Source: Buchnera aphidicola (Pemphigus obesinymphae) (lineage in GTDB: Bacteria > Pseudomonadota > Gammaproteobacteria > Enterobacterales > Enterobacteriaceae). Taken from it: DNA of 64,000 nucleotides. Location: assembly GCF_026122815.1 (NCBI RefSeq), contig NZ_JAIWQW010000001.1, positions 1 through 64,000 on the forward strand, in the 5' to 3' direction. Positions 53,966 to 64,000 of the stretch are shown here, in pieces; positions within the stretch are counted from its first letter, which is position 1, and the number at the start of each line of letters is the position of its first letter. A model generated the notes under the pieces. It was not told where the DNA came from. It made no database searches and worked only from the letters and a program-made list of their open reading frames with translations. The position numbers were made by a program, and so were the translations under genes.

Positions 53966-54295
53966 ATGTTTACTAAAAATGGATTAGGTAATCTAATGCA
54001 ACAAGCACAAAAAATGCAAGAAAAAATGGCAAAAATAAAAAAAGAAATTACAAACATGGAAGTTACAGGAGAAGCAGGAGCTGGATTAGTTAAAGTGACT
54101 ATCAATGGAGCACATAATTGCAAAAAAGTAGAAGTAGATCCATGTTTATTAAAAGATAACAAAGAAATGTTAGAAGATTTAACTGCAGCTGCATTCAATG
54201 ATGCTGAAAGAAGAATTTCTGAAGCCCATAAACAAAAAATGGCATCTATTTCTACCGGAGTAAATTTACCTCCTGAATTCAATTTACCATTGTAA
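53966..54295 (+). CDS. ybaB: YbaB/EbfC nucleoid-associated protein
   Basis: 109 residues from the ATG at 53966, exactly the E. coli length. A TTG at 53951 would add five unmatched residues. The family is clear from [16 protein letters not shown] and [18 protein letters not shown]. It binds DNA as a dimer. In E. coli the order is dnaX-ybaB-recR-htpG; recR is missing here (90-base gap). Confidence 0.95.
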   Translation: MFTKNGLGNLMQQAQKMQEKMAKIKKEITNMEVTGEAGAGLVKVTINGAHNCKKVEVDPCLLKDNKEMLEDLTAAAFNDAERRISEAHKQKMASISTGVNLPPEFNLPL

Positions 54296-54385
54296 AGCAG
54301 TAAAAATCAAATATATGAATGCCACTCTCCTATTATTTATAAGTCATTGTAAAAAATACATGTATATGTAAATTGGAACAAATAT

Positions 54386-56251
54386 ATGAATATTGAAAAA
54401 AAAGAAAAATACATATTTAAATCAGAGGTAAAACAACTTCTTCATTTAATGATACATTCTCTTTATTCTAATAAAGAAATTTTTCTTAGAGAATTAATAT
54501 CCAACGCTTCTGATGCAATAGATAAACTCAGGTTTAAAGCTATTTCTTCACCTGAATTATATCAGAAAAATACTAATTTTGTGATCAATATTTCAATTGA
54601 TAAAAAAGATAATACTTTAACTATCAGTGATAATGGTATTGGTATGAATCGACAAGAAATTATCGAAAACTTAGGTACTATTGCAAAGTCAGGAACAAAA
54701 GAATTTATTAATTTAATAGAAAAAAAAGATCACCAATTAATAGGACAATTCGGTGTAGGTTTTTATTCATCATTTATTGTATCTAACAAAGTTATTGTTC
54801 GGTCTCGTTCTGTAACTACTAGCGAAGAAATAGGAGTTCAATGGGAATCATCAGGAAATGGAGAATACACAGTCAAAGAAATTCTTAAAAAAGAAACAGG
54901 AACAGAAATTATTTTATTTTTAAAATCAGAAGAAAAAGAATTTTTAGATACCTGGAAGATTCGCAATATAGTTAACAAATATTCAGATCATATATCGGTA
55001 CCTGTAAAAATATTCAATTATGATGAAAAAAAGAAAATTGGTACCTGGGATCAAATTAATAAAGCAAAAGCTTTATGGACTATAAATAAAAACAATATTA
55101 CTGAAAAAGAATATAAAGAATTTTATAAACACATTACTCATGATTTTAATAATCCTCTAATATGGAGTCATAATCATGTAGAAGGACATAACGAATACAC
55201 AAGTTTATTATATATTCCAGAAAAAGCAACTTGGGATATATGGAATAGAGAAAATAAACATGGATTAAAACTTTATGTAAAACGTGTATATATAATGGAT
55301 AATGCAGAACATTTTTTACCTAATTATTTAAGGTTCGTACGTGGTTTAATAGACTCTAATGATCTTCCTTTAAACATATCTCGAGAAATATTACAAGATA
55401 ATCGTATTACTCATAATTTACGTCAAGCACTGACGAAAAGAGTTTTGCAAATGTTGGAATCATTAGCAAAAAATGACAATAAAAAATATAAAATATTTTG
55501 GAATCAATTCGGATTAGTTCTTAAAGAAGGACCTGCCGAAGATACTGTAAATAAAATCACTATCTCCAATCTTTTAAGATTTTCTTCAATCAAAAACAAT
55601 AGTCCAGAACAAACATTATCGTTAAAAGATTATGTTAAAAACATGATTCCTAAACAAGAAAAAATATACTACATCACCTCTGATAGTTATCTATCAGCTA
55701 ATACTAGTCCTCATTTAGAATTTTTTAGAAAAAAAGGAATAGATGTTCTTCTACTTTCTGACCGTATTGACGAATGGATGATGAATTATTTAACAGAATT
55801 TCAAGAAAAAAAATTTCAATCTATTAGTAAAATCGATGAATCATTAAATGAATTAATAAAAAAAGATAAAAAGAAAGAAAACTGTTCAGAAATAAATTCT
55901 GAAATTTTCATAAAAAAAGTAAAAGAAATACTTAAAGATCAAGTAAAGGATGTACGTTTTACATACCGATTGATTGATACTCCTGCTGTAGTATTAACAG
56001 ATGTTAACGAAATGACCACTCAAATGGCAAAATTATTTTCAGCTGCTGGACAAAAAGTTCCTCAAATAAAATATATATTTGAAATTAACCCGAATCATAT
56101 TTTGGTAAAAAAAATAATGAATCTAAAAGATGATATTTTACTATATGATTGGATACAATTGTTATTAGAACAAGCTTTGCTAATTGAAAAAGGAAATTTA
56201 GACAATCCTAATCAATTTATTAATAGAATTAATAAATTACTTATTAATTAA
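54386..56251 (+). CDS. htpG: Hsp90 chaperone HtpG
   Basis: 621 residues (E. coli 624). The N-terminal Bergerat ATP site shows [25 protein letters not shown] and GQFGVGFYS. The middle domain includes [16 protein letters not shown], and a C-terminal dimerisation domain follows. It acts in the cytoplasm in protein folding. No sigma-32 promoter could be identified confidently upstream. Confidence 0.96.
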   Translation: MNIEKKEKYIFKSEVKQLLHLMIHSLYSNKEIFLRELISNASDAIDKLRFKAISSPELYQKNTNFVINISIDKKDNTLTISDNGIGMNRQEIIENLGTIAKSGTKEFINLIEKKDHQLIGQFGVGFYSSFIVSNKVIVRSRSVTTSEEIGVQWESSGNGEYTVKEILKKETGTEIILFLKSEEKEFLDTWKIRNIVNKYSDHISVPVKIFNYDEKKKIGTWDQINKAKALWTINKNNITEKEYKEFYKHITHDFNNPLIWSHNHVEGHNEYTSLLYIPEKATWDIWNRENKHGLKLYVKRVYIMDNAEHFLPNYLRFVRGLIDSNDLPLNISREILQDNRITHNLRQALTKRVLQMLESLAKNDNKKYKIFWNQFGLVLKEGPAEDTVNKITISNLLRFSSIKNNSPEQTLSLKDYVKNMIPKQEKIYYITSDSYLSANTSPHLEFFRKKGIDVLLLSDRIDEWMMNYLTEFQEKKFQSISKIDESLNELIKKDKKKENCSEINSEIFIKKVKEILKDQVKDVRFTYRLIDTPAVVLTDVNEMTTQMAKLFSAAGQKVPQIKYIFEINPNHILVKKIMNLKDDILLYDWIQLLLEQALLIEKGNLDNPNQFINRINKLLIN

Positions 56252-56317
56252 CAATTTTCAATAAAAATATTATATATAATATAAAACAACAATTAGTATT
56301 TTTAGGAACTGATAATA

Positions 56318-56977
56318 ATGCGTATTATTTTTATTGGTGCTCCTGGGACAGGAAAAGGAACTCAAGCTCAATGGATTACAGATAAATATAACATTCCTAA
56401 AATATCTACTGGTGATATATTAAGAAATGAGACATTAAAAAAAACTGAATTAAGTAAAAAAATAAAAAAAATTATAAGCTGTGGGAAATTAATCAATGAT
56501 AATATTGTGATTCAATTAATAAGAAAAAGAATTAAAGAAAAAGACTGTAATCAAGGATTTTTATTAGATGGATTTCCTCGCACTGTAAACCAAGCCAACG
56601 CTATAGAAAAAATAAATGTAAAAATAGATTGTATAATTGAATTTTCACTGACAGAAAAATTGATATTAGAAAGAATCCGAGGAAGAAGAATACATATTGA
56701 ATCAGGTAGAATTTATCATATAATTTTCAATCCACCTATTGTAGAAAATAAAGATAATATTACAGGACAACCATTAATAATTCGAGATGATGATAAAGAA
56801 GAAAAAATAAAAAAAAGAATAAAAGAATATAAAAAATTTACTATACCTTTAATAAAATACTATAGACACACAGCAAAATTAAATAACATAAAATATTATA
56901 AAATAGACGCATCTTATACGACACTTGAAATAAAAAAAAATATAGAAAATATCATAAAAAATAATGTATTAAAATAA
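56318..56977 (+). CDS. adk: Adenylate kinase
   Basis: 219 residues (E. coli 214). The P-loop is GAPGTGKGTQ at residues 7-16. STGDILR, LDGFPRT and the LID segment RIRGRRIHIESGRIYH follow. The LID lacks zinc cysteines, as in enterobacteria. It interconverts AMP, ADP and ATP. It follows htpG, as in E. coli, and reads toward the tRNA-Arg gene on the opposite strand. Confidence 0.96.
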   Translation: MRIIFIGAPGTGKGTQAQWITDKYNIPKISTGDILRNETLKKTELSKKIKKIISCGKLINDNIVIQLIRKRIKEKDCNQGFLLDGFPRTVNQANAIEKINVKIDCIIEFSLTEKLILERIRGRRIHIESGRIYHIIFNPPIVENKDNITGQPLIIRDDDKEEKIKKRIKEYKKFTIPLIKYYRHTAKLNNIKYYKIDASYTTLEIKKNIENIIKNNVLK

Positions 56978-56990
56978 ACCTGATATAATA

Positions 56991-57067
56991 TGGTGCACCC
57001 TACAGGATTTGAACCTGTGACCTACGGCTTAGAAGGCTGTTGCTCTATCCAACTGAGCTAAGGGTGC
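56991..57067 (-). tRNA. argU: tRNA-Arg (anticodon UCU)
   Basis: A 77-base cloverleaf on the minus strand, from GCACCCTTAGCTCAG to encoded CCA. The anticodon loop CTTCTAA gives UCU, which reads AGA and AGG. AGA is the main arginine codon in A+T-rich genomes. It corresponds to E. coli argU, which also lies next to folD. Confidence 0.97.
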
Positions 57068-57093
57068 ATAATTTTATTAATAACAATTAAATT

Positions 57094-57122
57094 ATTATAC
57101 CATATATAATATAAATTTTACA
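57094..57122 (-). promoter_or_regulatory. Promoter of tRNA-Arg(UCU)
   Basis: On the minus strand there is a perfect -10 TATAAT (57094-57099), preceded by TG at the extended -10 position (TGGTATAAT). A weak -35 TGTAAA (57117-57122) lies 17 bases upstream. The leader would be about 20 bases. Confidence 0.5.
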
Positions 57123-57237
57123 TGTGTATGTAAAATAATTATTAACACAATTTAGATTAAAAATCTATTTTAGAAAAAAATAATTTCCATTATACCAATT
57201 ATAAATATCACATTTCACATACTGAAAGAGTACTCTT

Positions 57238-58098
57238 ATGTCATTCGCTAAAATTATAGATGGCAATAAAATAGCTAATTCTATACAATTAAATATTTTA
57301 AAAAAAGTACAAGAAAGATTAAAAATCGGAAAAAGAATTCCCGGTTTAGCAGTTATTTTAATAGGAAATAATTCTTCTTCTGAAGTTTATGTTAACAAAA
57401 AAATACTTGCCTGTAAAAAAGTAGGATTTATTTCAAAAAATTGGAATTTACCAATTAAAACTTCTGAAAAAAAAATATTAGATTTAATTGATTTATTAAA
57501 TAAAGATAATAGCATCGATGGAATTTTAATACAACTTCCTCTGCCTGAACATATCAACACCATGAACATAGTTAGCAAAATTTTACCTGAAAAAGATGTA
57601 GACGGATTCCATCCATATAATATAGGATGTCTTTGTCAAAAAAAACCTACACTAAGACCATGTACATCACTAGGAATTATGACTTTATTAAAAAAATATA
57701 ATATTAACACTTATGGATTACATGCGGTGATCATTGGCGCATCAAATATAGTCGGAAGACCAATGAGTCTAGAATTATTGTTAGCCGGTTGTACAACTAC
57801 AATTACACATAGATTTACAAAAAACTTAAAAAATTATGTTAAAAATGCTGATTTATTAATTGTAGCAGTCGGTAAACCTAATTTTATAAATGGAACATGG
57901 ATTAAAAAAGGAGCAATAGTCATCGATGTAGGAATTAATAAATTAAATAACGGGAAAATAGTTGGTGATATCGATTTCTTATCCGTATGTTTAAAAGCAT
58001 CTTACATAACTCCTGTTCCAGGAGGAGTAGGTCCTATGACTGTAACCTCATTATTACAAAATACTTTATATGCTTGTGAAACATATCACAATGATTAA
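57238..58098 (+). CDS. folD: Methylenetetrahydrofolate dehydrogenase/cyclohydrolase
   Basis: 286 residues (E. coli 288). It interconverts methylene-, methenyl- and formyl-THF. The catalytic segment [34 protein letters not shown], the nucleotide-binding [10 protein letters not shown] and the C-terminal [18 protein letters not shown] are all present. It faces cysS, as in E. coli, where the two genes are close. Confidence 0.96.
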   Translation: MSFAKIIDGNKIANSIQLNILKKVQERLKIGKRIPGLAVILIGNNSSSEVYVNKKILACKKVGFISKNWNLPIKTSEKKILDLIDLLNKDNSIDGILIQLPLPEHINTMNIVSKILPEKDVDGFHPYNIGCLCQKKPTLRPCTSLGIMTLLKKYNINTYGLHAVIIGASNIVGRPMSLELLLAGCTTTITHRFTKNLKNYVKNADLLIVAVGKPNFINGTWIKKGAIVIDVGINKLNNGKIVGDIDFLSVCLKASYITPVPGGVGPMTVTSLLQNTLYACETYHND

Positions 58099-58181
58099 AA
58101 AAAATTAAAATAAATATAAAATGTAAAAAAAATATAAGTGAAATTGTTTAATCAATACTTTTATCTATATATAAAAAACAT

Positions 58182-59600
58182 CTACATTTTTTTTACACAA
58201 TACCAAACAGTTTTATTTTTATCATCTTCAATAACGATACCTAAATTTAATAAAATTTTACGAAGATTATCTGCCTCTTCCCAATTTTTTAACTTTCTAA
58301 AATTATCTCGCATATTTAATAACATCTCTATTTCTTTTATTTGTTCCTGAGTATAATTAGACAGATTTTTTAAAAAATCATCCGAATTATGCATTAATAA
58401 TCCCAATTCTCTTCCTAAAAACGTTAATATCGATGCTAATTTATTCACTTCTATAAAATCTTTCTTCTTCTTAAAAAAATTAATTTGATTAGCTATTCTT
58501 GAAAAGATAGATAATACCAAAGGTGTATTGAAGTCATCATCCATAGCTTTTTTAAATTCTAACTCAAAAATAGAATTATAAACAATTGTGTTGCTAATAT
58601 TCGTATTTTTTAAAGCTCTATAAAGTCGTATTAAAGAAAGACTGGATATTTTTAAATTTTCTTCTGAATAATATAAAGGATGTCTATAATGAGTTGACAA
58701 TAAATAATATCGAATAATTTCGGCTTCATAATTTTGTAAAATATCTTTTAAAATACATACGTTACTTAAAGACTTAGACATTTTTTTGTTATTTAAAATA
58801 ACCATACCTGTATGTATCCAATAATTTACATAAATACTTTTATTTGCACACATTGACTGCGATCTTTCATTTTCATGATGAGGAAATAACAAATCTGAAC
58901 CACCGCCATGAATGTCAAACGTATCACCTAAAATAGCTTTACTGATGGCAGAACATTCAATATGCCATCCAGGTCTCCCTTTTCCCCAAGGAGAATTCCA
59001 ATAAGGTTCATTTTTTTTAGAAATTTTCCATAGAACAAAATCTAACTTATTTTTTTTCATAATGTTGATTTTTTTTATTTTGTCACTAAATTTCAAATAA
59101 GTTAAAGATTGTCTAGATAACATCCCATAATTAATATCGCTATCAACAGAAAATATTACATTTCCATCTTCAGATATGTAAGCATGATTTAATTTGAGTA
59201 AATCAGAAATCATAGCAATAATAAATTTTATATATTCGGTTACTCTTGGTTCTACATCTGGAGATAAAATATTTAATAATTTAAAATCCTGATTCATGTA
59301 ATCGATTACTCGATTAGTAAATGAATTAATACTTTCTTTGTTTCTAAAAGATGCATTAATAATTTTGTCATCAATATCTGTAATGTTTCTAACATATTTT
59401 AATTGATATCTACAATAACGAAAATAACGGGCTATAACATCAAATATTATAAATGTTCTTCCGTGACCAATATGACAAAAATCATAAGCAGTTATTCCGC
59501 AAACATACATACTCACTCTTTTAGAAAAAATAGGTTTAAAATATTCTTTTTTTCTAGTAAATGAATTAAAAATTTTTAACATAACCGCATCTCTATTCAA
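58182..59600 (-). CDS. cysS: Cysteinyl-tRNA synthetase, class I
   Basis: 472 residues (E. coli 461). The HIGH motif is HIGHGRTF near residue 40 and KMSKS is KKMSKSLSN near 270. Zinc-binding residues are in YVCGITAYD, the WHIECSA segment and the GGGSDLLFPHHENE region. It charges tRNA-Cys. The start used (MNRDAVMLKIF) may be six residues too long: the internal ATG at 59582 (MLKIFNSF) agrees better with E. coli MLKIFNTL. Confidence 0.95.
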   Translation of the reverse strand: MNRDAVMLKIFNSFTRKKEYFKPIFSKRVSMYVCGITAYDFCHIGHGRTFIIFDVIARYFRYCRYQLKYVRNITDIDDKIINASFRNKESINSFTNRVIDYMNQDFKLLNILSPDVEPRVTEYIKFIIAMISDLLKLNHAYISEDGNVIFSVDSDINYGMLSRQSLTYLKFSDKIKKINIMKKNKLDFVLWKISKKNEPYWNSPWGKGRPGWHIECSAISKAILGDTFDIHGGGSDLLFPHHENERSQSMCANKSIYVNYWIHTGMVILNNKKMSKSLSNVCILKDILQNYEAEIIRYYLLSTHYRHPLYYSEENLKISSLSLIRLYRALKNTNISNTIVYNSIFELEFKKAMDDDFNTPLVLSIFSRIANQINFFKKKKDFIEVNKLASILTFLGRELGLLMHNSDDFLKNLSNYTQEQIKEIEMLLNMRDNFRKLKNWEEADNLRKILLNLGIVIEDDKNKTVWYCVKKM

Positions 59601-60078
59601 TAAATCATTAAAAATTTTTTAAAAAAATAATGTTTATAAAAAATAAAAATTAATATTATTAACTAAAAAATATCACTGATTCCTTATTAATCAAAATATC
59701 CATTATATATAAAAATATTTTTATGTTAAAAAAAGTAAGTTTTTATTAAAATAAATAACATATATTAAATATGTATATTATATATATAATATACTTAATT
59801 TTAATATAAATATGTAAATACATTAATAATTTTTGTTAAAAATTATTAATGAAAATATAATCTATTTAAATTATCAAATTACAATTTGCTTTATTTGTAT
59901 ATATCAAATAATAATTATATTATTAAAGATTAAAAATTTAATTTTAATATCCTTTTTTATAAAAAAAAATATCAATATTTCATGTTAAAATAATTCTTGA
60001 TCAATAATAAAAATATTAATTTTTATTTAATTAAAAATGTTATAAATAATTTTATAGATATAAAAAAAAGGAACCAAA
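59601..60078. other. 478-base divergent gap between cysS and ybeD
   Basis: Very A+T-rich. It presumably contains both promoters. Nothing else is recognised. Confidence 0.6.
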
Positions 60079-60342
60079 ATGAAAACAAAATTAGAAAAAA
60101 TGTTAAAATTTCCTTGTTCATTTACTTATAAAATAATTGGTTTGGCGAAACCAGAACTAATTGATAAAATAGTGCAAGTAATACAATTTAGATTACCTGG
60201 AGATTATATACCTCAAATAAAATCTAGCAATAAAGGTAATTATCTTTCTATTTCTATTTCAATATGTGCTAAAAATTTTTCTCAAATAGAAATTTTATAC
60301 CGTGAATTAAGTCAAATTAATATAGTACGTATGGTTTTGTAA
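60079..60342 (+). CDS. ybeD: YbeD (UPF0250) family protein
   Basis: 87 residues, as E. coli YbeD. The start MKTKLEKMLKFPCSFTYKII and the end INIVRMVL match closely, with SSNKGNYLSISISI in the middle. It is a small ferredoxin-like protein of unknown function. In E. coli it precedes lipB; here lipB is absent and cspE lies beyond on the other strand. An AAAAGGAACC ribosome site lies just before the ATG. Confidence 0.93.
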   Translation: MKTKLEKMLKFPCSFTYKIIGLAKPELIDKIVQVIQFRLPGDYIPQIKSSNKGNYLSISISICAKNFSQIEILYRELSQINIVRMVL

Positions 60343-60475
60343 AAATTATTTATTTTTAAAATAAAAATATCCATTAATTTGATAATTTTTTAAAATTAAA
60401 AAATAAAAAGTTATCAAAAATTAAATATGCTACATAAAACCATATTAATAATAATAATTAATTTTTTTTTAAAAT

Positions 60476-60510
60476 AAAAAATAGTGCAGTACTAAATAGC
60501 ACTGCACTAT
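60476..60510 (-). terminator. Terminator of cspE
   Basis: A 10-bp perfect stem, ATAGTGCAGT at 60481-60490 with ACTGCACTAT at 60501-60510, has a 10-base loop. On the minus strand it is followed by TTTTTTATTTT. It lies 41 bases beyond the cspE stop. Confidence 0.75.
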
Positions 60511-60550
60511 ATAATGGAATTAAATTAATATAATGTTATTATATATTAAT

Positions 60551-60760
60551 TTATAAACTAATTACATTAGCAGCAGATGGTCCTTTTGCTCCCTCGGTAA
60601 TTTCGAATTCAACGCTTTGACCTTCAGTCAAAGTTTTAAATCCGTTGCTTTGGATAGCTGAAAAATGAACAAATACATCTTTGCTTCCATCTTCAGGAGT
60701 AATGAAACCAAAACCTTTAGATTCATTAAACCACTTAACATTACCTTTAATCTTGGACAT
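60551..60760 (-). CDS. cspE: Cold-shock family RNA chaperone CspE/CspC
   Basis: 69 residues. The sequence is nearly that of E. coli CspE over most of its length, with the RNA-binding motifs KGFGFI and DVFVHFSAI. The opening [20 protein letters not shown] favours CspE over CspC. It melts RNA secondary structure and can act as an antiterminator at weak terminators. AAGGTAAT lies upstream of the ATG. It is the first protein gene downstream of the 5S rRNA on the same strand and would receive any read-through of the rRNA terminator. The leader contains two small hairpins (60789-60808 and 60827-60848). Conservation here is far above the window's average. Confidence 0.95.
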   Translation of the reverse strand: MSKIKGNVKWFNESKGFGFITPEDGSKDVFVHFSAIQSNGFKTLTEGQSVEFEITEGAKGPSAANVISL

Positions 60761-60950
60761 CTACATTACCTTTACATGAAAATAAAACTAACTTAATACA
60801 ATAAGTTAATAAAAAAATTTTAGAAGTTTTTCTATATTAATAGAAAAATTATTTTTTAAAAATGTTGCTTATTATTATAAATAACTAACTCTATTTAAAA
60901 GTACAAATAAAACTACTCATAAAAAAATATTAATTATTTTATGATAATAT

Positions 60951-61014
60951 CAGGCAACACATAAAAAACAACCAAGGATAAATGTACCCTTGGTTGTTTT
61001 TTATGTGTTGCCTG
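60951..61014 (-). terminator. rRNA operon terminator within a 27-bp perfect inverted repeat
   Basis: Arms 60951-60977 and 60988-61014 are perfect reverse complements, with a 10-base loop. For minus-strand transcription the inner part (AACAACCAAGG paired with CCTTGGTTGTT, then TTTTTT) is a standard terminator directly after the 5S gene. The outer part includes the last bases of 5S rRNA (ACCAGGC) and a copy of its complement downstream. The A/T flanks make it usable in both directions. Confidence 0.85.
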
Positions 61015-61127
61015 GTAATTTCCTACTCTCACACGGGGAAACCCCGTAATACCATCGGCGTTGAAATGTTTCACTTCTGAGTTCGGAATGGTTTCAGGTG
61101 GTACCATAACACTATTTTTACCAGGCA
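61009..61127 (-). rRNA. rrf: 5S ribosomal RNA
   Basis: About 119 bases on the minus strand, beginning TGCCTGGTAAAAATAGTG. It continues through the conserved CCATTCCGAACTCAGAAGTG and CGCCGATGG segments and ends ACCAGGC, which pairs with the start. It is separated from 23S by about 78 bases, with no tRNA between. The ends are estimated by comparison with E. coli. Confidence 0.95.
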
Positions 61128-61205
61128 TTTTTAAAATAAAAAATGTGTTTAAATTTAGATAACAAGAACATACATAATCATTAATAAAAACACCTCTGGT
61201 GTTGT

Positions 61206-64000
<2,795 letters not shown>

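Noticed and set aside
54296-54385. Sigma-32 promoter before htpG
   Set aside because: No CTTGAA box with a CCCCAT box at the right spacing is visible.
60934-61128. 64-codon minus-strand frame over 5S rRNA
   Set aside because: It coincides with 5S rRNA and its terminator.

Overview
The window is chromosomal DNA of a reduced, strongly A+T-rich gammaproteobacterial endosymbiont. It is almost certainly Buchnera aphidicola or a very close relative. Nearly every protein is a clear Enterobacterales orthologue, coding sequences are full of poly(A)/poly(T) runs, neighbours follow fragments of Escherichia coli gene order, and the gaps look like eroded genes. No phage, transposon, plasmid, CRISPR or toxin gene is visible.

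Layout, left to right. The start of gmk and all of ygfZ lie on the minus strand, followed by prfB-lysS, lysA and a damaged lgt (1-6.3 kb). Then come miaB, ybeY, ybeX, leuS, holA and tusA, facing asd (7-15.6 kb). Next are yhgN, pgk, fbaA and mscS, then recC (frameshifted), recB and recD (16-29.7 kb). A 1.97-kb stretch holds only an initiator tRNA gene. It is followed by ribH, thiL, ribD and nusB (31.7-35 kb), then yajR, tusE, the minus-strand cyoABCDE operon and bolA (35.8-42.8 kb). The protein quality-control block clpP, clpX, lon leads into the ABC pair mdlAB. The 4.5S RNA gene, dnaX, ybaB, htpG and adk follow (43.7-57 kb). Last come tRNA-Arg(UCU), folD, cysS, ybeD, cspE, 5S rRNA and most of 23S rRNA on the minus strand (57-64 kb).

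How the genes work together. Translation and tRNA modification are heavily represented (prfB, lysS, leuS, cysS, miaB, tusA, tusE, ygfZ, ybeY, two tRNAs, 5S and 23S rRNA). ATP supply combines lower glycolysis (pgk, fbaA) with the cytochrome bo3 oxidase. Biosynthesis of benefit to the host or cell includes lysine (asd, lysA), riboflavin (ribD, ribH), thiamine diphosphate (thiL) and one-carbon folates (folD). Maintenance comprises RecBCD, DNA polymerase III loader parts (dnaX, holA), ClpXP, Lon and HtpG.

Most notable observations. Two genes are broken by single-base losses in homopolymers: lgt twice and recC once. In each case protein similarity continues unharmed in the next frame. This is either assembly error, recent decay, or genes rescued by transcriptional slippage on poly(A). 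The 5S rRNA end lies in a 27-bp perfect inverted repeat that includes the operon terminator. prfB has lost the programmed frameshift used by most bacteria for RF2 autoregulation. I found no candidate for a wholly new multi-gene system. The unusual signals concern genome decay and RNA-level behaviour.
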